Below, in pieces: positions 22,698 to 33,885 of a stretch of DNA of 64,000 bases. Each line of letters begins with the position of its first letter. Positions within the stretch are counted from its first letter, which is position 1. The notes beneath the pieces are model-generated. The model worked only from the letters and a program-made list of their open reading frames with translations. It did not search any database and was not told the DNA's origin. A program made the position numbers and the translations under genes. The stretch lies in NCBI GenBank assembly GCA_026027325.1, contig JAMSLZ010000007.1:1922001-1986000 (forward strand), in the 5' to 3' direction. The stretch comes from Actinomucor elegans (taxonomy: Eukaryota; Mucoromycota; Mucoromycetes; Mucorales; Mucoraceae).

Positions 22698-24559
22698 GGT
22701 TATCAAAGTTACTAATACAAAAGCAATACCAAGTTTTTTGACTGCAAAAAAGTACCCAGAAAAAAAAATACAAGCCACAGTCGCTGAGGACATTTGTGCT
22801 GGAAGAAAACGCGTATAACTTGGTCCTTTAAGACGCCGCCTTTGGACCATCCAATAATCCAATTGGATATCGAGAATTGAACGACATTCATGATGATGAT
22901 TATGACAAGTAAAGCTGGCTGAGAACTGCCAAACCCAACTCGGCCAAAATTTGAATCCTCCTTTAATGCTTAACAGTTGCTGGTATACAAAAAAAAAATC
23001 TTTTAATAAAGTTTACCTAAAATTCATTGCATATTGAGCGAAGTAAATATCATTGTTTCTTCAGTGTAAGGGATTGCCTTAATAAAATGCTTATTTTGAT
23101 GTTTTTAGAAATGCATAAATAACTCAACAGTTGCTATACACAATATATATACAGTATAAGGCCTAGAAATTTTGTACAGTATGTTTTAAAGATACAATTG
23201 GAATTTTATGGGGGCTATCCTTACAGAAATTGTCCCATTTTGAACATTTCTAGATTTCTCTCAATTAATTCCATTTTAATATCACGTACATGTTCAGAAC
23301 AAATTGTTGAATTTACCAATAATACTATTTAGCCGAATCATAACGATCAGGTTATACATTAATGACTAGCATTAAGTTACATTCATATCGGGTGCACTAC
23401 ATGTAATATTCTATAAATCTCGAGCTAATGTCATATTTAATAGCTAGTACATCCTCAAAGGGTGATGCTATTTGGACCGAAGAATCTGATCGTGAAGCGG
23501 TTCGAACTAAATCGGGTTTGAATAATGCTGTCTACTGTATTAACGAAATGTAATACTTGTAGACGTAAAAAAAAAAGAGCTAGGAATTCGGCCTTTTTTA
23601 TGGCCAAGTCATTTGGTTTGAAGTATAAATAAGTATAATTTTGCAACTTAACGTAAGAAGACAGCAAAAGAAAGTTTATTAAGAAAATTGATATAGATAA
23701 ACGTTTAACAAGAATGAAATAAAAGGTTGAATCCCATTGGATTCAAATATCAAAAAGATAAAGAGGCTGGCGACCTTCACTGAAACTCATCACGGTTGTT
23801 ATTTAAAATAATAGATAAGGACTCAAAATTACTTCCTTAACGCTGAAGCATATTTCTTGTTATAGAAAAGTTGAATTCTTAAGTACCCCTTTTTTTTACA
23901 GCTACAAGTATTACATTTCGTCAATATAGTAGATAGTATTATTCAAACCCGATTTAGTTCGAATCTCTTCACGATCAGATTTTGCAGTTCAGATAGTGCT
24001 ATTCATCCTCAAAATAGTCTGTTACGTGCAATAAAAGCATCAGTCAACTGAAATATAAATGTTACGTGGCAATGTAATTAATGACTAACAATCAGTTATA
24101 TTGTAAAACCTTTTGAATTTAATTGATCTGTAGAACCCGATCCCAATTTGATGTCACGCTCGTTAAACATTCCACATCCAGAAAGAGCGACATCTATTAA
24201 AGTTTTCATTACTTATAATATCCTGCTATATAATTAAGTTTGTTTCAATCCTTTTGATGGAACATATATCTTTGTGCTAATGAGCGTTTAGATTCCTGCT
24301 TCCAAATGTCTGTATACAATTAAAGTTTTGAATAAACGACGCTGATCACACTGAAAACTTCTTTTTCAGTAGAGTTGTGATTGTAGACGTTGATCCGAAA
24401 TCAAACTCTTTCCTCTCATTAACAATATATATAATACATTAATTTTGAATAATCAGGTTAGTGCACTTCTATTTAGTCATTAAAACGCAGTACCAATGGC
24501 TAATTTATTGTTATATAGTTAATAGAAATATATTATATATTATTATAAGGATGAGAGGT
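22698..24559. other. Gene-poor region with an imperfect inverted repeat
   Basis: No gene is supported over 1.86 kb. It contains an imperfect inverted repeat (see 23483-23982) and, at about 23405-23465 on the minus strand, a copy of the dispersed repeat with the TTTGAGGATGTACTAG block. The rest is AT-rich. Confidence 0.45.
23483..23982. repeat. Imperfect inverted repeat (arms about 100 bp)
   Basis: The left arm, about 23483-23590, runs from AATCTGATCGTGAAG to a poly-A and AGGAATTC. Its reverse complement lies at about 23872-23982, with roughly one difference per ten bases. Shared blocks include TTCGAACTAAATCGGGTTTG and ACGAAATGTAATACTTGTAG. The ~280-bp centre is non-coding. This is the shape of a MITE-like or foldback element. 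No transposase is present. Confidence 0.75.
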
Positions 24560-25793
24560 TTACAGTAAGCCAATATTTTTCAAGGTGGATTGTAGTATAG
24601 TATCATTCACTGCAGACATGACAAATTTGACATGTTTTGTATCAGTTGCACACGTAAAGTGAGTATATATTCGTTGTGGCGAACCTTTGGCTTTGATCAA
24701 ATCTTGGAATTGATCCATTATATAGCGACATGCTTGGTCATAATCATCTCCACCTATATCACAATCGCTATCAATCTGCATACATCTATTATGCAATGTA
24801 AAATGCTACCTTGATACTTGGGGAAATAGTTGATCAAAGGACTTTTTTTCAACTTTTTCTTGAACAGATCAGTCTTGTTCATAAATAGAATAATCGAAGT
24901 TTTCTGAAACCATTCCATCTCACATACCGATTTGAATAACATTAACGATTCACTTATACGGTTAACAGTTTTATCTTCAAAGAGCACTTGATCATATTCA
25001 GAAATGGCCACCATAAAGATAACGGCTGTTACATCTGCAAAACAGTGAATCCACTTCTTTCGCTCCGATCTTTGGCCGCCTACATCCACCATACGGTATG
25101 CTAGATCGCCTACTAGAAACTTAGTTTCTATTATACCTGTCGTTTTGACTCGCGTTCTTAACACATCCTGATCATTAGGAACAAAGTTTGGCTGAGAAAT
25201 ACGATCGACAGCATCAAAATAGCTAACAATGAATATTGGTTACTTTTAAGATATAGTAAGGAGTTTTATGCTTACTATGCAGCAGAATCATTTAATTGAA
25301 ACTCGTTCTTTCTTTGGTAACAAGCGTGAACACCATGGTCTTGCCAAAGTGTCTTTATAGCCTGCGCGATATCATTAGACAAATCGTTTCCTATTGGTTC
25401 TGATAAATGATTGATCAAATTAAAGGCTATGCGATGTCTTTCATCAGATAGTTCAATTGAAAAGACATGCATAGCATTGATAATGGATCTCATGGATTCA
25501 ATCATATTGGTAAATACGATTTCTCGATAAGAGAGCCTTTCTTCTGGTGAAAAACCGCCTTCGTGAATAATTCTCATTTGTTTCAATAGTGTTGATTTTC
25601 CAGTCTCTCCAGCGCCTGTATGAATGATTAGATTTGATAATGCACTTCTTTGTTATACATTACCCAGCAGTAAGAGCTTGACTTCACGAGCCATCTTTTG
25701 TCTGTCTTTCTTCAGCTGCTCTTCAATTTCTTGATCTCTTAGCTTGAGGATAGCCTTTTCACTATTGACTTCACTTGAATTACAGCAGCCCAT
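24560..25793 (-). CDS. Heterotrimeric G-protein alpha subunit
   Basis: Four exons (25793-25664, 25615-25276, 25222-24810, 24753-24560) give 358 aa, the usual length. The N-terminus MGCCNSSE has the N-myristoylation Gly and two palmitoylation Cys. Nucleotide-binding motifs appear in order: GAGETGKST (P-loop), a switch I region with [21 protein letters not shown] (switch II), FMNKTD and TCATDT. The splice into exon 4 was placed at 24754 because it gives [17 protein letters not shown], the family sequence. The last residues are NIGLL, with Ile where pertussis-toxin-sensitive subunits have Cys. It would relay receptor signals at the plasma membrane with the G-gamma encoded at 9.6 kb or a paralogue. 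Confidence 0.96.
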
Positions 25794-27088
25794 AATATAA
25801 CTAAAAGAAAGAAAAAAAGGTACTTTGGTGAATTTCAAATAAATGAGGGCTTTAATGCATACATATTGTTTCATTATTTTGTTCAAAACTTTAAACGGCC
25901 TGTTACAGTTCCCAGTTCAAGAAGACTTGCTTCAAATATTTTTCTGCACGCAAATAACATTATTAGATATCTTTGATTCTCTAATAGTTTGTCTTTGAAC
26001 ATACCGTTTAATGACAAGAATCAGCATGTATTACACATGTCTCAAAATTAGTATACAGCGTGCACTGACCCGATTAGTTGAGTCTCCTTAATAAAAAAGA
26101 TTAATTTTATCCAGGATAGTTCTATTATTATATGCAACCTGAGAGAACACGCCTTCAAGTGCAGTATACTAAATACTCCAGCAAGACTCATCTGGGCCGG
26201 CTAAACAAATAATGGCTGAATCTTGGATACGAATTACTATTTTAACAGTACATACTACCAAAAAATGCTGGGCCCTTTATTCATACATAGGACTAGTATA
26301 CAGATTTGAAGGAAAGAAAACCTTAAAAAAATTTGTGTTAACTGGACAGATACAAAGCATATATATATATATATATATATATATACATTTAAGTGAACTA
26401 TCTACTACACCTGTTTCCAGTTACTGATCTTAATCCTTGAGTTCTCCTATTTTCTTTGTTAGGCTTGAAACACAATATGGTATGCATCCAATGTGTAATT
26501 CTGCACGAACATACTATGTGTCCAACGCGTCTAATGTACCATAACAAAGCATACGATCTGATATCCTTCAGCTGAACAAAGACTTACTATGGTATATAGT
26601 TAATGTGATGCTTAGACCCTGAAGGCAGTTTATTTTAAAATAACGGTATATTTATAGTAATCAGTTGGTAAAAAACGCGTATCCATACGCATCTTGGCAT
26701 TGGCTACCATCATAGAGAGAGGAATTTGTTTCTACTGAAACGTATACAATAGGCTTTTATTTTTGATACAGAAGTCATTGTGCAACTAGCTACACAAGAA
26801 CTGATGAGACTTCTTTCTGTGGCTCAAACCTGTCAAAGACAGAGAATTTCTCAGTTCCTTGCTTCTAGAGGTCAGCCTAACTGGTTTAAACATGACACCA
26901 AACACGTCGCGTAAAAGATACCAATCTCCTAAAAAGGCGATTCGGCTGGTCAGCTTAAGAACCTCATTGGTAGCTGAAGATGAACCATAAGTTCATAACG
27001 TTCCCAAGCCTTTTCTTTTCTTTTTTCTCTTTCCCCCCCCCCTTCTTCCCTTTTCTGCTCATTATCGCACAAAAAAAAAGTTTACATA
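25794..27088. other. Intergenic region
   Basis: No complete gene is seen. A TA dinucleotide tract spans 26359-26385. An unattached open segment (about 26772-26915, plus strand) starts just after a CAG acceptor-like site and reads ...LATQELMRLLSVAQTCQRQRI, ending at TAA. I see no start codon or partner exon. A C-run and pyrimidine tract at 27013-27055 precede the next gene. Confidence 0.4.
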
Positions 27089-28035
27089 ATGTCAAATCTC
27101 GAACAGACATTACCAACTCCCACAACAGGGAACATGTTCAGCCTATACGACAATCAACGAACGAACAAGGAACCAGTCAAGAATCCTAATTATACATACA
27201 CACCATGTACTCGTCTTTCTCGTATGACGATTGATTCTCAATCGAATGGTATCAATGGCCGCATTCGAACAGCTCATTTACAAAGTCCAGCAACGAATTT
27301 TAACGATAAAATGACAGAAGCTTTACGTGAAGAAGAAGAAGAAGAATCGCATCCCAACTTGAGTATGATCCTTGGTGGTGATCGAATCAGTATGTTTGAT
27401 AAATCAAAGGTAGGATCATTTCCATTGTTATAAACAATGAAATTAACTTTAATTGTAACCAGGACAATCAATATTCCTTTTCTGAAGATGAAGATAGCAG
27501 TGATGAAGGCGATTTATTTTCTTCTAGCTTATGTCCAATGTCCTCACCTGACCATAATGAAACCATCATCACTAGACGGAATCTCTTTGATGAAGATAAT
27601 GAAGATATCAATGTAGAAACACCCGACGAAAATAATTTTTACGATAATACGAACAGCTGGCTATCGTGTATCTATCACGATCCTGTATCTAGTAGTAGTG
27701 GCAGTAATAGCTGTAGTAGTAGTAGTAGTTATAATCAACACATTGATGATGAACAAGAAGTCGACGATGAAAATAGGCCACCTCGTTTTTGGCATAATAA
27801 TAAGCATCAATCATTTGAAAAGAAAACGAGACGCACAGTGCCACACGAAGAAGATAATACAGTGCAAGAAAGAATACCCCTAAGAGAGATTCACTTGGAA
27901 GATTATCTATCAGATAATGACGATGTGCCAGCTAAAAAGAAGATGATATTATCAAATGGCAAACCGCGCAAAATGCGCTTTATGAGAACACTATCACCGC
28001 CTCGCTTTGCCTCAAAACGTAAAGGCAATCTGTAA
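27089..28035 (+). CDS. Uncharacterised acidic Ser-rich protein
   Basis: Two exons (27089-27409, 27463-28035) give 297 aa. I do not recognise a domain. The protein is mostly low-complexity and probably disordered: EEEEEES, a DEDSSDEGD acidic patch, a Ser-rich run encoded partly by AGT repeats near 27699-27728, and a basic C-terminus (KPRKMRFMRTLSPPRFASKRK) that could be a nuclear localisation signal. The SPP sequence in this tail and the SPD motif could be proline-directed phosphorylation sites. The intron is clean (GTAGGA...ACCAG, 53 bp) and phase 0, which supports a real gene. A strong pyrimidine tract lies upstream of the start. A nuclear regulatory role is only a guess. Confidence 0.7.
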
Positions 28036-29969
28036 TCTTAACTCATCTCATATAAAGCATACCCATCTAGTTGTATATTTTCTTCTTTACCTCTCTCTCT
28101 ATATATATTCACCTTTTGCACATTAACCTCCATTTTTGAAAGAATAATAAATTACATATATTGAATAATTTATCAAGAATGTTTGCTGATCTGGTCCTTT
28201 TTGTTGAATCCTTCAAAATTCCTAAAGCAAAAACTGCATTCGATTCATGTATAAAGTACAACATGATCAAATCAGCTGTTTGCCCTATAGAGCATTATCA
28301 AAAGCTCGCAGAGGAACAACGCGTCGTAATTTGAAATCATTTATTGGTTGGATACTGGAGATTTTTAGTGATCGAAGAAGATTGAAGTATCACTATTAGG
28401 CTAACGCTTGGGCTATTTCCCATGAATTGCAATTGTTAAATGAAACACCAATTTTATATTCAGGTTCTCTTTTCAAATAATAATAATAATAAAAAAACGA
28501 GGAAAACTTAGGTGAGCCGATGGGGTGGATGGAATAAAAAGTGTACAAAGAGCAATAAACAGCGAGCTATGCATATATTTATAACTTAATAACTGTAAAC
28601 ATTATTGAACATTCATCTTGTTATAGCTGAATAAAAGTTCAAATAACATCAATTTTTCTGAACATTGTTTACCTATTAGATGCGATGTTTAAATGAGATT
28701 AATTGAAATAGATCTAGTATATGAAAAATGAATGTAGTATACAGTTTATCTATTGGCAGCTGTAATATATTGACCGTATCTCAGTTATACAGCAGCCCTA
28801 GTAGAGTAACTGGCTTATTTTGAGCAATAAAAATCATCAAGATAGAAATCTCTAAATTATTGTTCAATTCAATTATTATAGAGTAAATGTGTGCAAACTA
28901 CTGTTATTTATTGACAAGTACAATTATATCGATCAGATTGTAATTAAAAATTGATTCATCTAGCAGATTTAGTGGTTCACTCTAAGCATTGGATAGCCAC
29001 CATATGCACTTTTATGAATCAAGATTGGTTAATCTATGGATTATTAGATACAGATCACTTGAAATGTATATAAAAATGTTAGCTGTTACTGTACAGCTTA
29101 ATATTCTTATTTGAATAAATAAAAGTCTTGTAGATCCAGTAGTTCATTTCGAACATATACTAATCCCCCAATACGGTATTAAACTGGAATTGGACTTTAG
29201 AAATACTGATGTTGAGAATACCCCCCTTTAAGCATAATTTTGTAAACTTATCGTCAACTTATAAGCTAGTTTTACATGCACAGGAAAATACAAAAAGATG
29301 CAATCGCATGAATTGACCTAATGAAATGTATGAGTACTATAAATTATGTTTTTGAAATGCAATTTGCGTTTTCGAACAAGTTTGATAATTTCATAAATGG
29401 TTCAAGAAAAATCTGCGCATTTGTCCAGAGAACCTTGTTTTGTAAATGAGCTTTATTGGCCTTCGGAGAACAAATACCGTGTAACTAGCATTTTTCATTG
29501 GGTCAACGGAATATAAAATATGTCCCGTGATGTTCTTTGCTAAAAAAAATGGCATCTCTACTTCAACGTAATAGAAGCATCAAGATAGATACACGATATT
29601 TTAGCCCTGTTTTTTTTTAGAGATGCAGACTGACTATTGGATAGATATGAAAATATATTCAGTTTATTATTAAAAAAATTAATCTATGTAGACACAATTA
29701 CTTCTTGGTCTTTAGTTTAATACTTTTTAGTAGGTTACGGATCCATTGACCTTCAAACAACGTGCAAATATATATTTAAATGCAAAAAAAAAGGCTTAGG
29801 TTATAAGTCATTCGTTGAAAGTATCATCTACATCATTAGGAATTCAGCCAAAAACGCATAGGATTCAAGCAAAGTGAAAAGTCTCTGCATGAATTTGGGT
29901 TTAAATATCTTTCCGGGATGCCGAGACTTTCTTTTTTTTTTCTTCTTTTCCCATTCAAACAATTAAACC
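28036..29969. other. Gene-poor intergenic region, about 1.9 kb
   Basis: AT-rich and full of stops; no gene, RNA gene or clear repeat. A TTTTGAGCAAT block near 28818 may be another very decayed copy of the dispersed repeat family. A T-run and pyrimidine-rich tract at 29929-29951 precede the start of the I9 gene. Confidence 0.4.
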
Positions 29970-30495
29970 ATGTTACGAAATATTACCTTTTTATTATTCT
30001 TGTTCATTGCCATCATAAGTGGTAGGTATAAAAACCTGTATTTAAAAACATGTGTACTGACTCTTTTTTTTTTTTTTTAAAAAAAAAAGCTGCTGATCTC
30101 GATTACATTATGGCATTGAAAGAGCCGGTAACAGACAAGACATACAAACAAGTAAAGGACGATGTCGAGTCAGCCGGTGGCAAAGTCACTTATGAATTTC
30201 ATGCTGCGTTCAAAGCCGTCTTAGTTTCTTTACCAAGTGAGCGTGTATCTACACTTCATGCGAAGCCTTATGTTGAGTTTATTGAAGAAGACAAATCTGG
30301 TAATGTATCTTTCTTATATCATAGACTAGTAACTGACGCATTCAATATTAGTTCATATCGCGTAATTCATACTGTTTCTTTGAATAAAAACCATTGTATA
30401 TTACACAATTTTCTTGTTTAGACCAGACATTGCCTAAGTTATCATCTATCAGAGATTTCTATAAAATACATAGTTGTGTTTTATTAAGAAGGTAG
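29970..30495 (+). CDS. Secreted peptidase-inhibitor I9-domain protein
   Basis: Exon 1 (29970-30021) encodes a hydrophobic signal peptide, MLRNITFLLFLFIAIISG. Exon 2 (30090-30299) encodes an inhibitor I9 domain like those of subtilisin propeptides and yeast Pbi2: ADLDYIMALKEPVTDKTY, then AGGKVTYEFHAAFKAVLVSLP and VEFIEEDKSG. A third exon (30422-30495) joins in frame after a 122-bp intron and gives 111 aa in total, but this 3' end is uncertain; unspliced reading ends at 30421. Stand-alone I9 proteins inhibit serine proteases of the proteinase B type or help them fold. The spliced model would overlap the convergent ubiquitin-protease gene by 12 bp. Confidence 0.78.
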
Positions 30496-32554
30496 TAGTG
30501 TATGACTATCATCTAAAAGCAATGAATTAGCTATACGCAATGCTTCTTTAGCGGCATCATCTGTTGGTATATTATTATAGTCTGTTTCAACTTGCTCATT
30601 TTCTTCTTCTACTTGATCTGAGGATGAAACTGTGGATGTCACTGACGCTGTATCTTGTTCCATGTCATTTTCATCCACGAGCTCATATAGAAGCATATAA
30701 GGATTTGCTCGCAGCACATCGTCTAATGCGCACTCATCCACCTTGGAATCTGAGATACGATACCAAGCATGCTGACACTTCCAATCCTCGGTTGTTTTAT
30801 CTTGGCTAGTACGGCATTGAAAACATTGACATTGGTCAGCAAAGATCCTTCGTTTAAAAGCGACAAAATGGCCAAAACTGTGGCTTCCGTAATGCACAAC
30901 AACACTCATCAATCGATAATAGTATCCTTTGGCTGTAGTGGTGGGTGTTGAAATTGGAAGATCAGGTTGGGTATTGAGCGTGCCATTAGTACTAAAGGGC
31001 GACACATCTAAATATTCGGGAAACAGTAGTTGGCAGGTATTCTTGTATACTGCACCCGTATTGAGAAAAGCAGATCGAGAGATGTGCAAGCAAAGAATCT
31101 TGGGCGGTTTCGCTAGCATGACTTGTTTACTACTCATACGGCTGACTGATTTCAGAAGCGGTAGACGGTCTTGCTCATCTTCTTCTTCTATGCGACCTGC
31201 TTTAAATCGACGCTCAATCTTCCTTTTAGCTTTTTCTAATGCAGCCAGTTGAACAGTAGGCTTCTTGGCTTTCTCTTTTTCAAGGGTGGCTTGACGTTTG
31301 AGAGTTTCAATCTCGGATGAAAGTGATTTTAGAGTAGATATAAAAGAACATCTTCGACAGCTTGCGTCTTGAAGATATTCCATTGCTGTAAATTGAGCAA
31401 GACATTCTTGTAGTGTAGTTGAAGGCTATATAGGTCGAGTTGATACCACGTAACATACATTATTCTCTGTGCAACTTACTTTGTTAGGTACGCTAAGCTG
31501 AATGTTATTAAATGAAAAGTGTCGAATAGCACCCTATTCCTTATTGTTAGAACAGTTCAAAATTTCTCATATCCTTATTTACTGTATATCCACATTGTAT
31601 ACACGATAATCGATTCGCTAATAAACCAGTGAATGGGTTCTCCAAATGATTACTGAAACGAATCATTTTACCACGGTGGGTGCCTGCATTGATCGATTCT
31701 GGTCGAACAATACCCTTAAGTGAAGGCTGACCAAGTAAGTTCTTTAGCCCGCCACCCAACAACTCTGTCTTGGTGACAGTTTCTCCTTCAGTATCCATAG
31801 CGCCTGAAACTAATTGGAAAAACTCTTCCGCATCCTGCTGTTCTCGACTAATAATACGGCGATTTGATGATAGTGCTGTCACAATATCCACAGGTCGAAA
31901 AGAAGATCGTCGACATAGAGGCACTGTCAACGTACGAATCGTTTTTAAAAGGGATCGTGTTACTGGCAGTGGCACACCTGTTGATACTTCGCTTACTCGC
32001 TTTAAATACACATGTAAATGAGGTAAAGAGGACATGGCCTAACTCTAAATGTGAGTATTAACGGTGCATTTCTGCTATACACAGCAATATTATACCTGCA
32101 AGACCGAGTTCAAAAAGCAAGTGTTTCCAGTATTGACAAGGCCAGAAATAAGAGCAGAGTCATCATCAGCTTCCATACCTATTGTAGAAGCTAAACAAAT
32201 ATCGGCTCCTTGTGGGGTATTTGCTAGATCGCTCTCTAAAGTATATTTTAAATTAGATTGAAAAAGGGTAAGTCAGAATAAAATGTTACCATTGAGCCGC
32301 TTTGACAAGTCATCGTAGTATTCCTGAGGCCTAATATAGACCATGAGTTGAGGAATCCCCAACTGGATGAAGGTTTTATGTAAAAATGAAGTAATGTAAT
32401 TGGGTAGTATATAAGTTGAATCGTCATGATAAAAGGATTGTCCTTGGATGATCTGTGAAAATATAGCTATCAAGCTCAGAATAGCTACGGCGAACTGAAA
32501 CAGTGCCGACAATTCTGCCAATGCAGACTGCAGACCTTCAAATGTCCATTGCAT
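30484..32554 (-). CDS. Ubiquitin carboxyl-terminal hydrolase (C19), N-terminally membrane-anchored
   Basis: Five exons (32554-32290, 32235-32096, 32038-31583, 31533-31480, 31425-30484) give 618 aa. A transmembrane helix lies near residues 22-40 (FAVAILSLIAIFSQII). The Cys box is GLVNTGNTCFLNSVLQ, with the nucleophile in NTC. The QDAEEFF block and a zinc-binding pair (CIQCG and CRRC) follow. The His box reads SVVVHYGSHSFGHFVAFKR, then WYRISDSKV. The architecture resembles yeast Ubp1 and animal USP30, which remove ubiquitin at ER or mitochondrial membranes. A Lys/Glu-rich coiled-coil insert sits before the His box (about residues 340-390). The C-terminus is acidic. Which membrane it uses cannot be told. 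Confidence 0.92.
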
Positions 32555-33885
32555 TCTTTTGTTTAAAACTTGTCGTTTATAAAGGCAAAAGAAAAAGAAT
32601 GAATTAAATCCGGGCCATAAAATGTGACTATAAGATTAGTAGTTAAAAATTTTATGCATCATGAGCCACATTGATTAATTAACTCCATAGAGACAGCTCA
32701 TACAAAGCTAATTATTGATTCATTAAAAAAAAAAAAACAAGGATAGCGTTCGACGCATTGAGAAGAAAGAAATAGAGAATTCTACTTATTAGTTCCAATA
32801 AACTAAGCTTTTGTGCCTGAATGGCTTGAAGATCAAGTATTCCACTCTTTTCTCGAAATTTCTCGGTATAGTCTCAAGGTTTTTTTCAAGATTTTTTAAC
32901 AGCAGTTAAACAAGTCATGCAATTACATAATACTCACTGAGTTCCGTTGCAAGTCTGCTTTAAAAGCTATAAACAGCGCATAGAATGTACCAAACGAAAG
33001 CGGATATTCAACTACTTGAACAACCACGTTGAGCCTCCGTTACAAGATTTCTACAGCCAATCATTTGTATCGGATTTTTAAATTGAGTAGTAACCGAGAT
33101 TGGCCCGATATCACCACACACGAAATCCATAAAAAGCAGCAGCTTTTTCTTGTGTTATCTGTGGCCAATTCAATGTAACGTGTTTCAACAGATTTTGACT
33201 TATTAAGTACAAGTAGAGCTATTAAGCGAGAGGTCCGTACCTGAAAAGTAAGAACAGGAACAAAGTCGGTAGGGTAGTTTCTGCCTGAGTAAGAGTGATC
33301 TGGGTTTACACGCACGTGCTATTGCTCTGAGGTGATCTACTAACGAGGAACAAAGGGAGCATTGGTAAGCTGAGTTGGATACAAAAAAAAACAAGTCATA
33401 AAAAGAATTTTTGCGTCTAAATCGCTATTGAAAGGTCGAATTGATTAGGGGAAAAAGAGAAATATTGCTGGCTAAAATATCTCAACTAAAACAAAAATCT
33501 CCCTTCAGTATACGTTGTGCAAACTAATTAAAAAAAAATATATAAGGGGAATTGGCTTACATTTCGCTGTAAATGTGGTGTGAACGAGAACAACGGACGG
33601 TGATCGACGGCGAGTTAAAAAAAAAGGCATATATACAGGCTCATGTCTCTAGTTATCTCTTCTTTTTCCCATTTTTTACTTCTTTCTTTTCAACAGTCGC
33701 CCACAGTCGTATACACTCAATATATAAAGAAAAGAACGAGACAAGTGTTGTGATAATTGAGTTTGTTTTGATTATCAAATCTTGGTCTTTTTCTTTTTTT
33801 ACTGCCCTTTCTTTTGGCTTGGATATGATAATTTCAGCCTTTACATTTATATATCAGACACCTCTTATTAAAATCACTACCAAAA
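32555..33885. other. Intergenic, divergent promoter region
   Basis: About 1.3 kb between the divergent ubiquitin-protease and copper-fist genes. Two overlapping minus-strand open frames at 33061-33394 show no recognisable domain. Pyrimidine-rich tracts near 33655-33700 and 33784-33815 suit the promoter/5' leader of the copper-fist gene. Confidence 0.4.

Noticed and set aside
22542..22862. Longer N-terminus for RPC2 (MDYWMVQRRRLKGPSYTR...)
   Set aside because: The upstream residues have no counterpart in the family; the ATG at 22697 gives a protein of the expected length.
24754..24809. Apparent frameshift in the G-alpha gene before DSDCDIGG
   Set aside because: Using the acceptor at 24754 removes these residues and restores FPKYQGGDDYDQ in frame, so no frameshift is needed.
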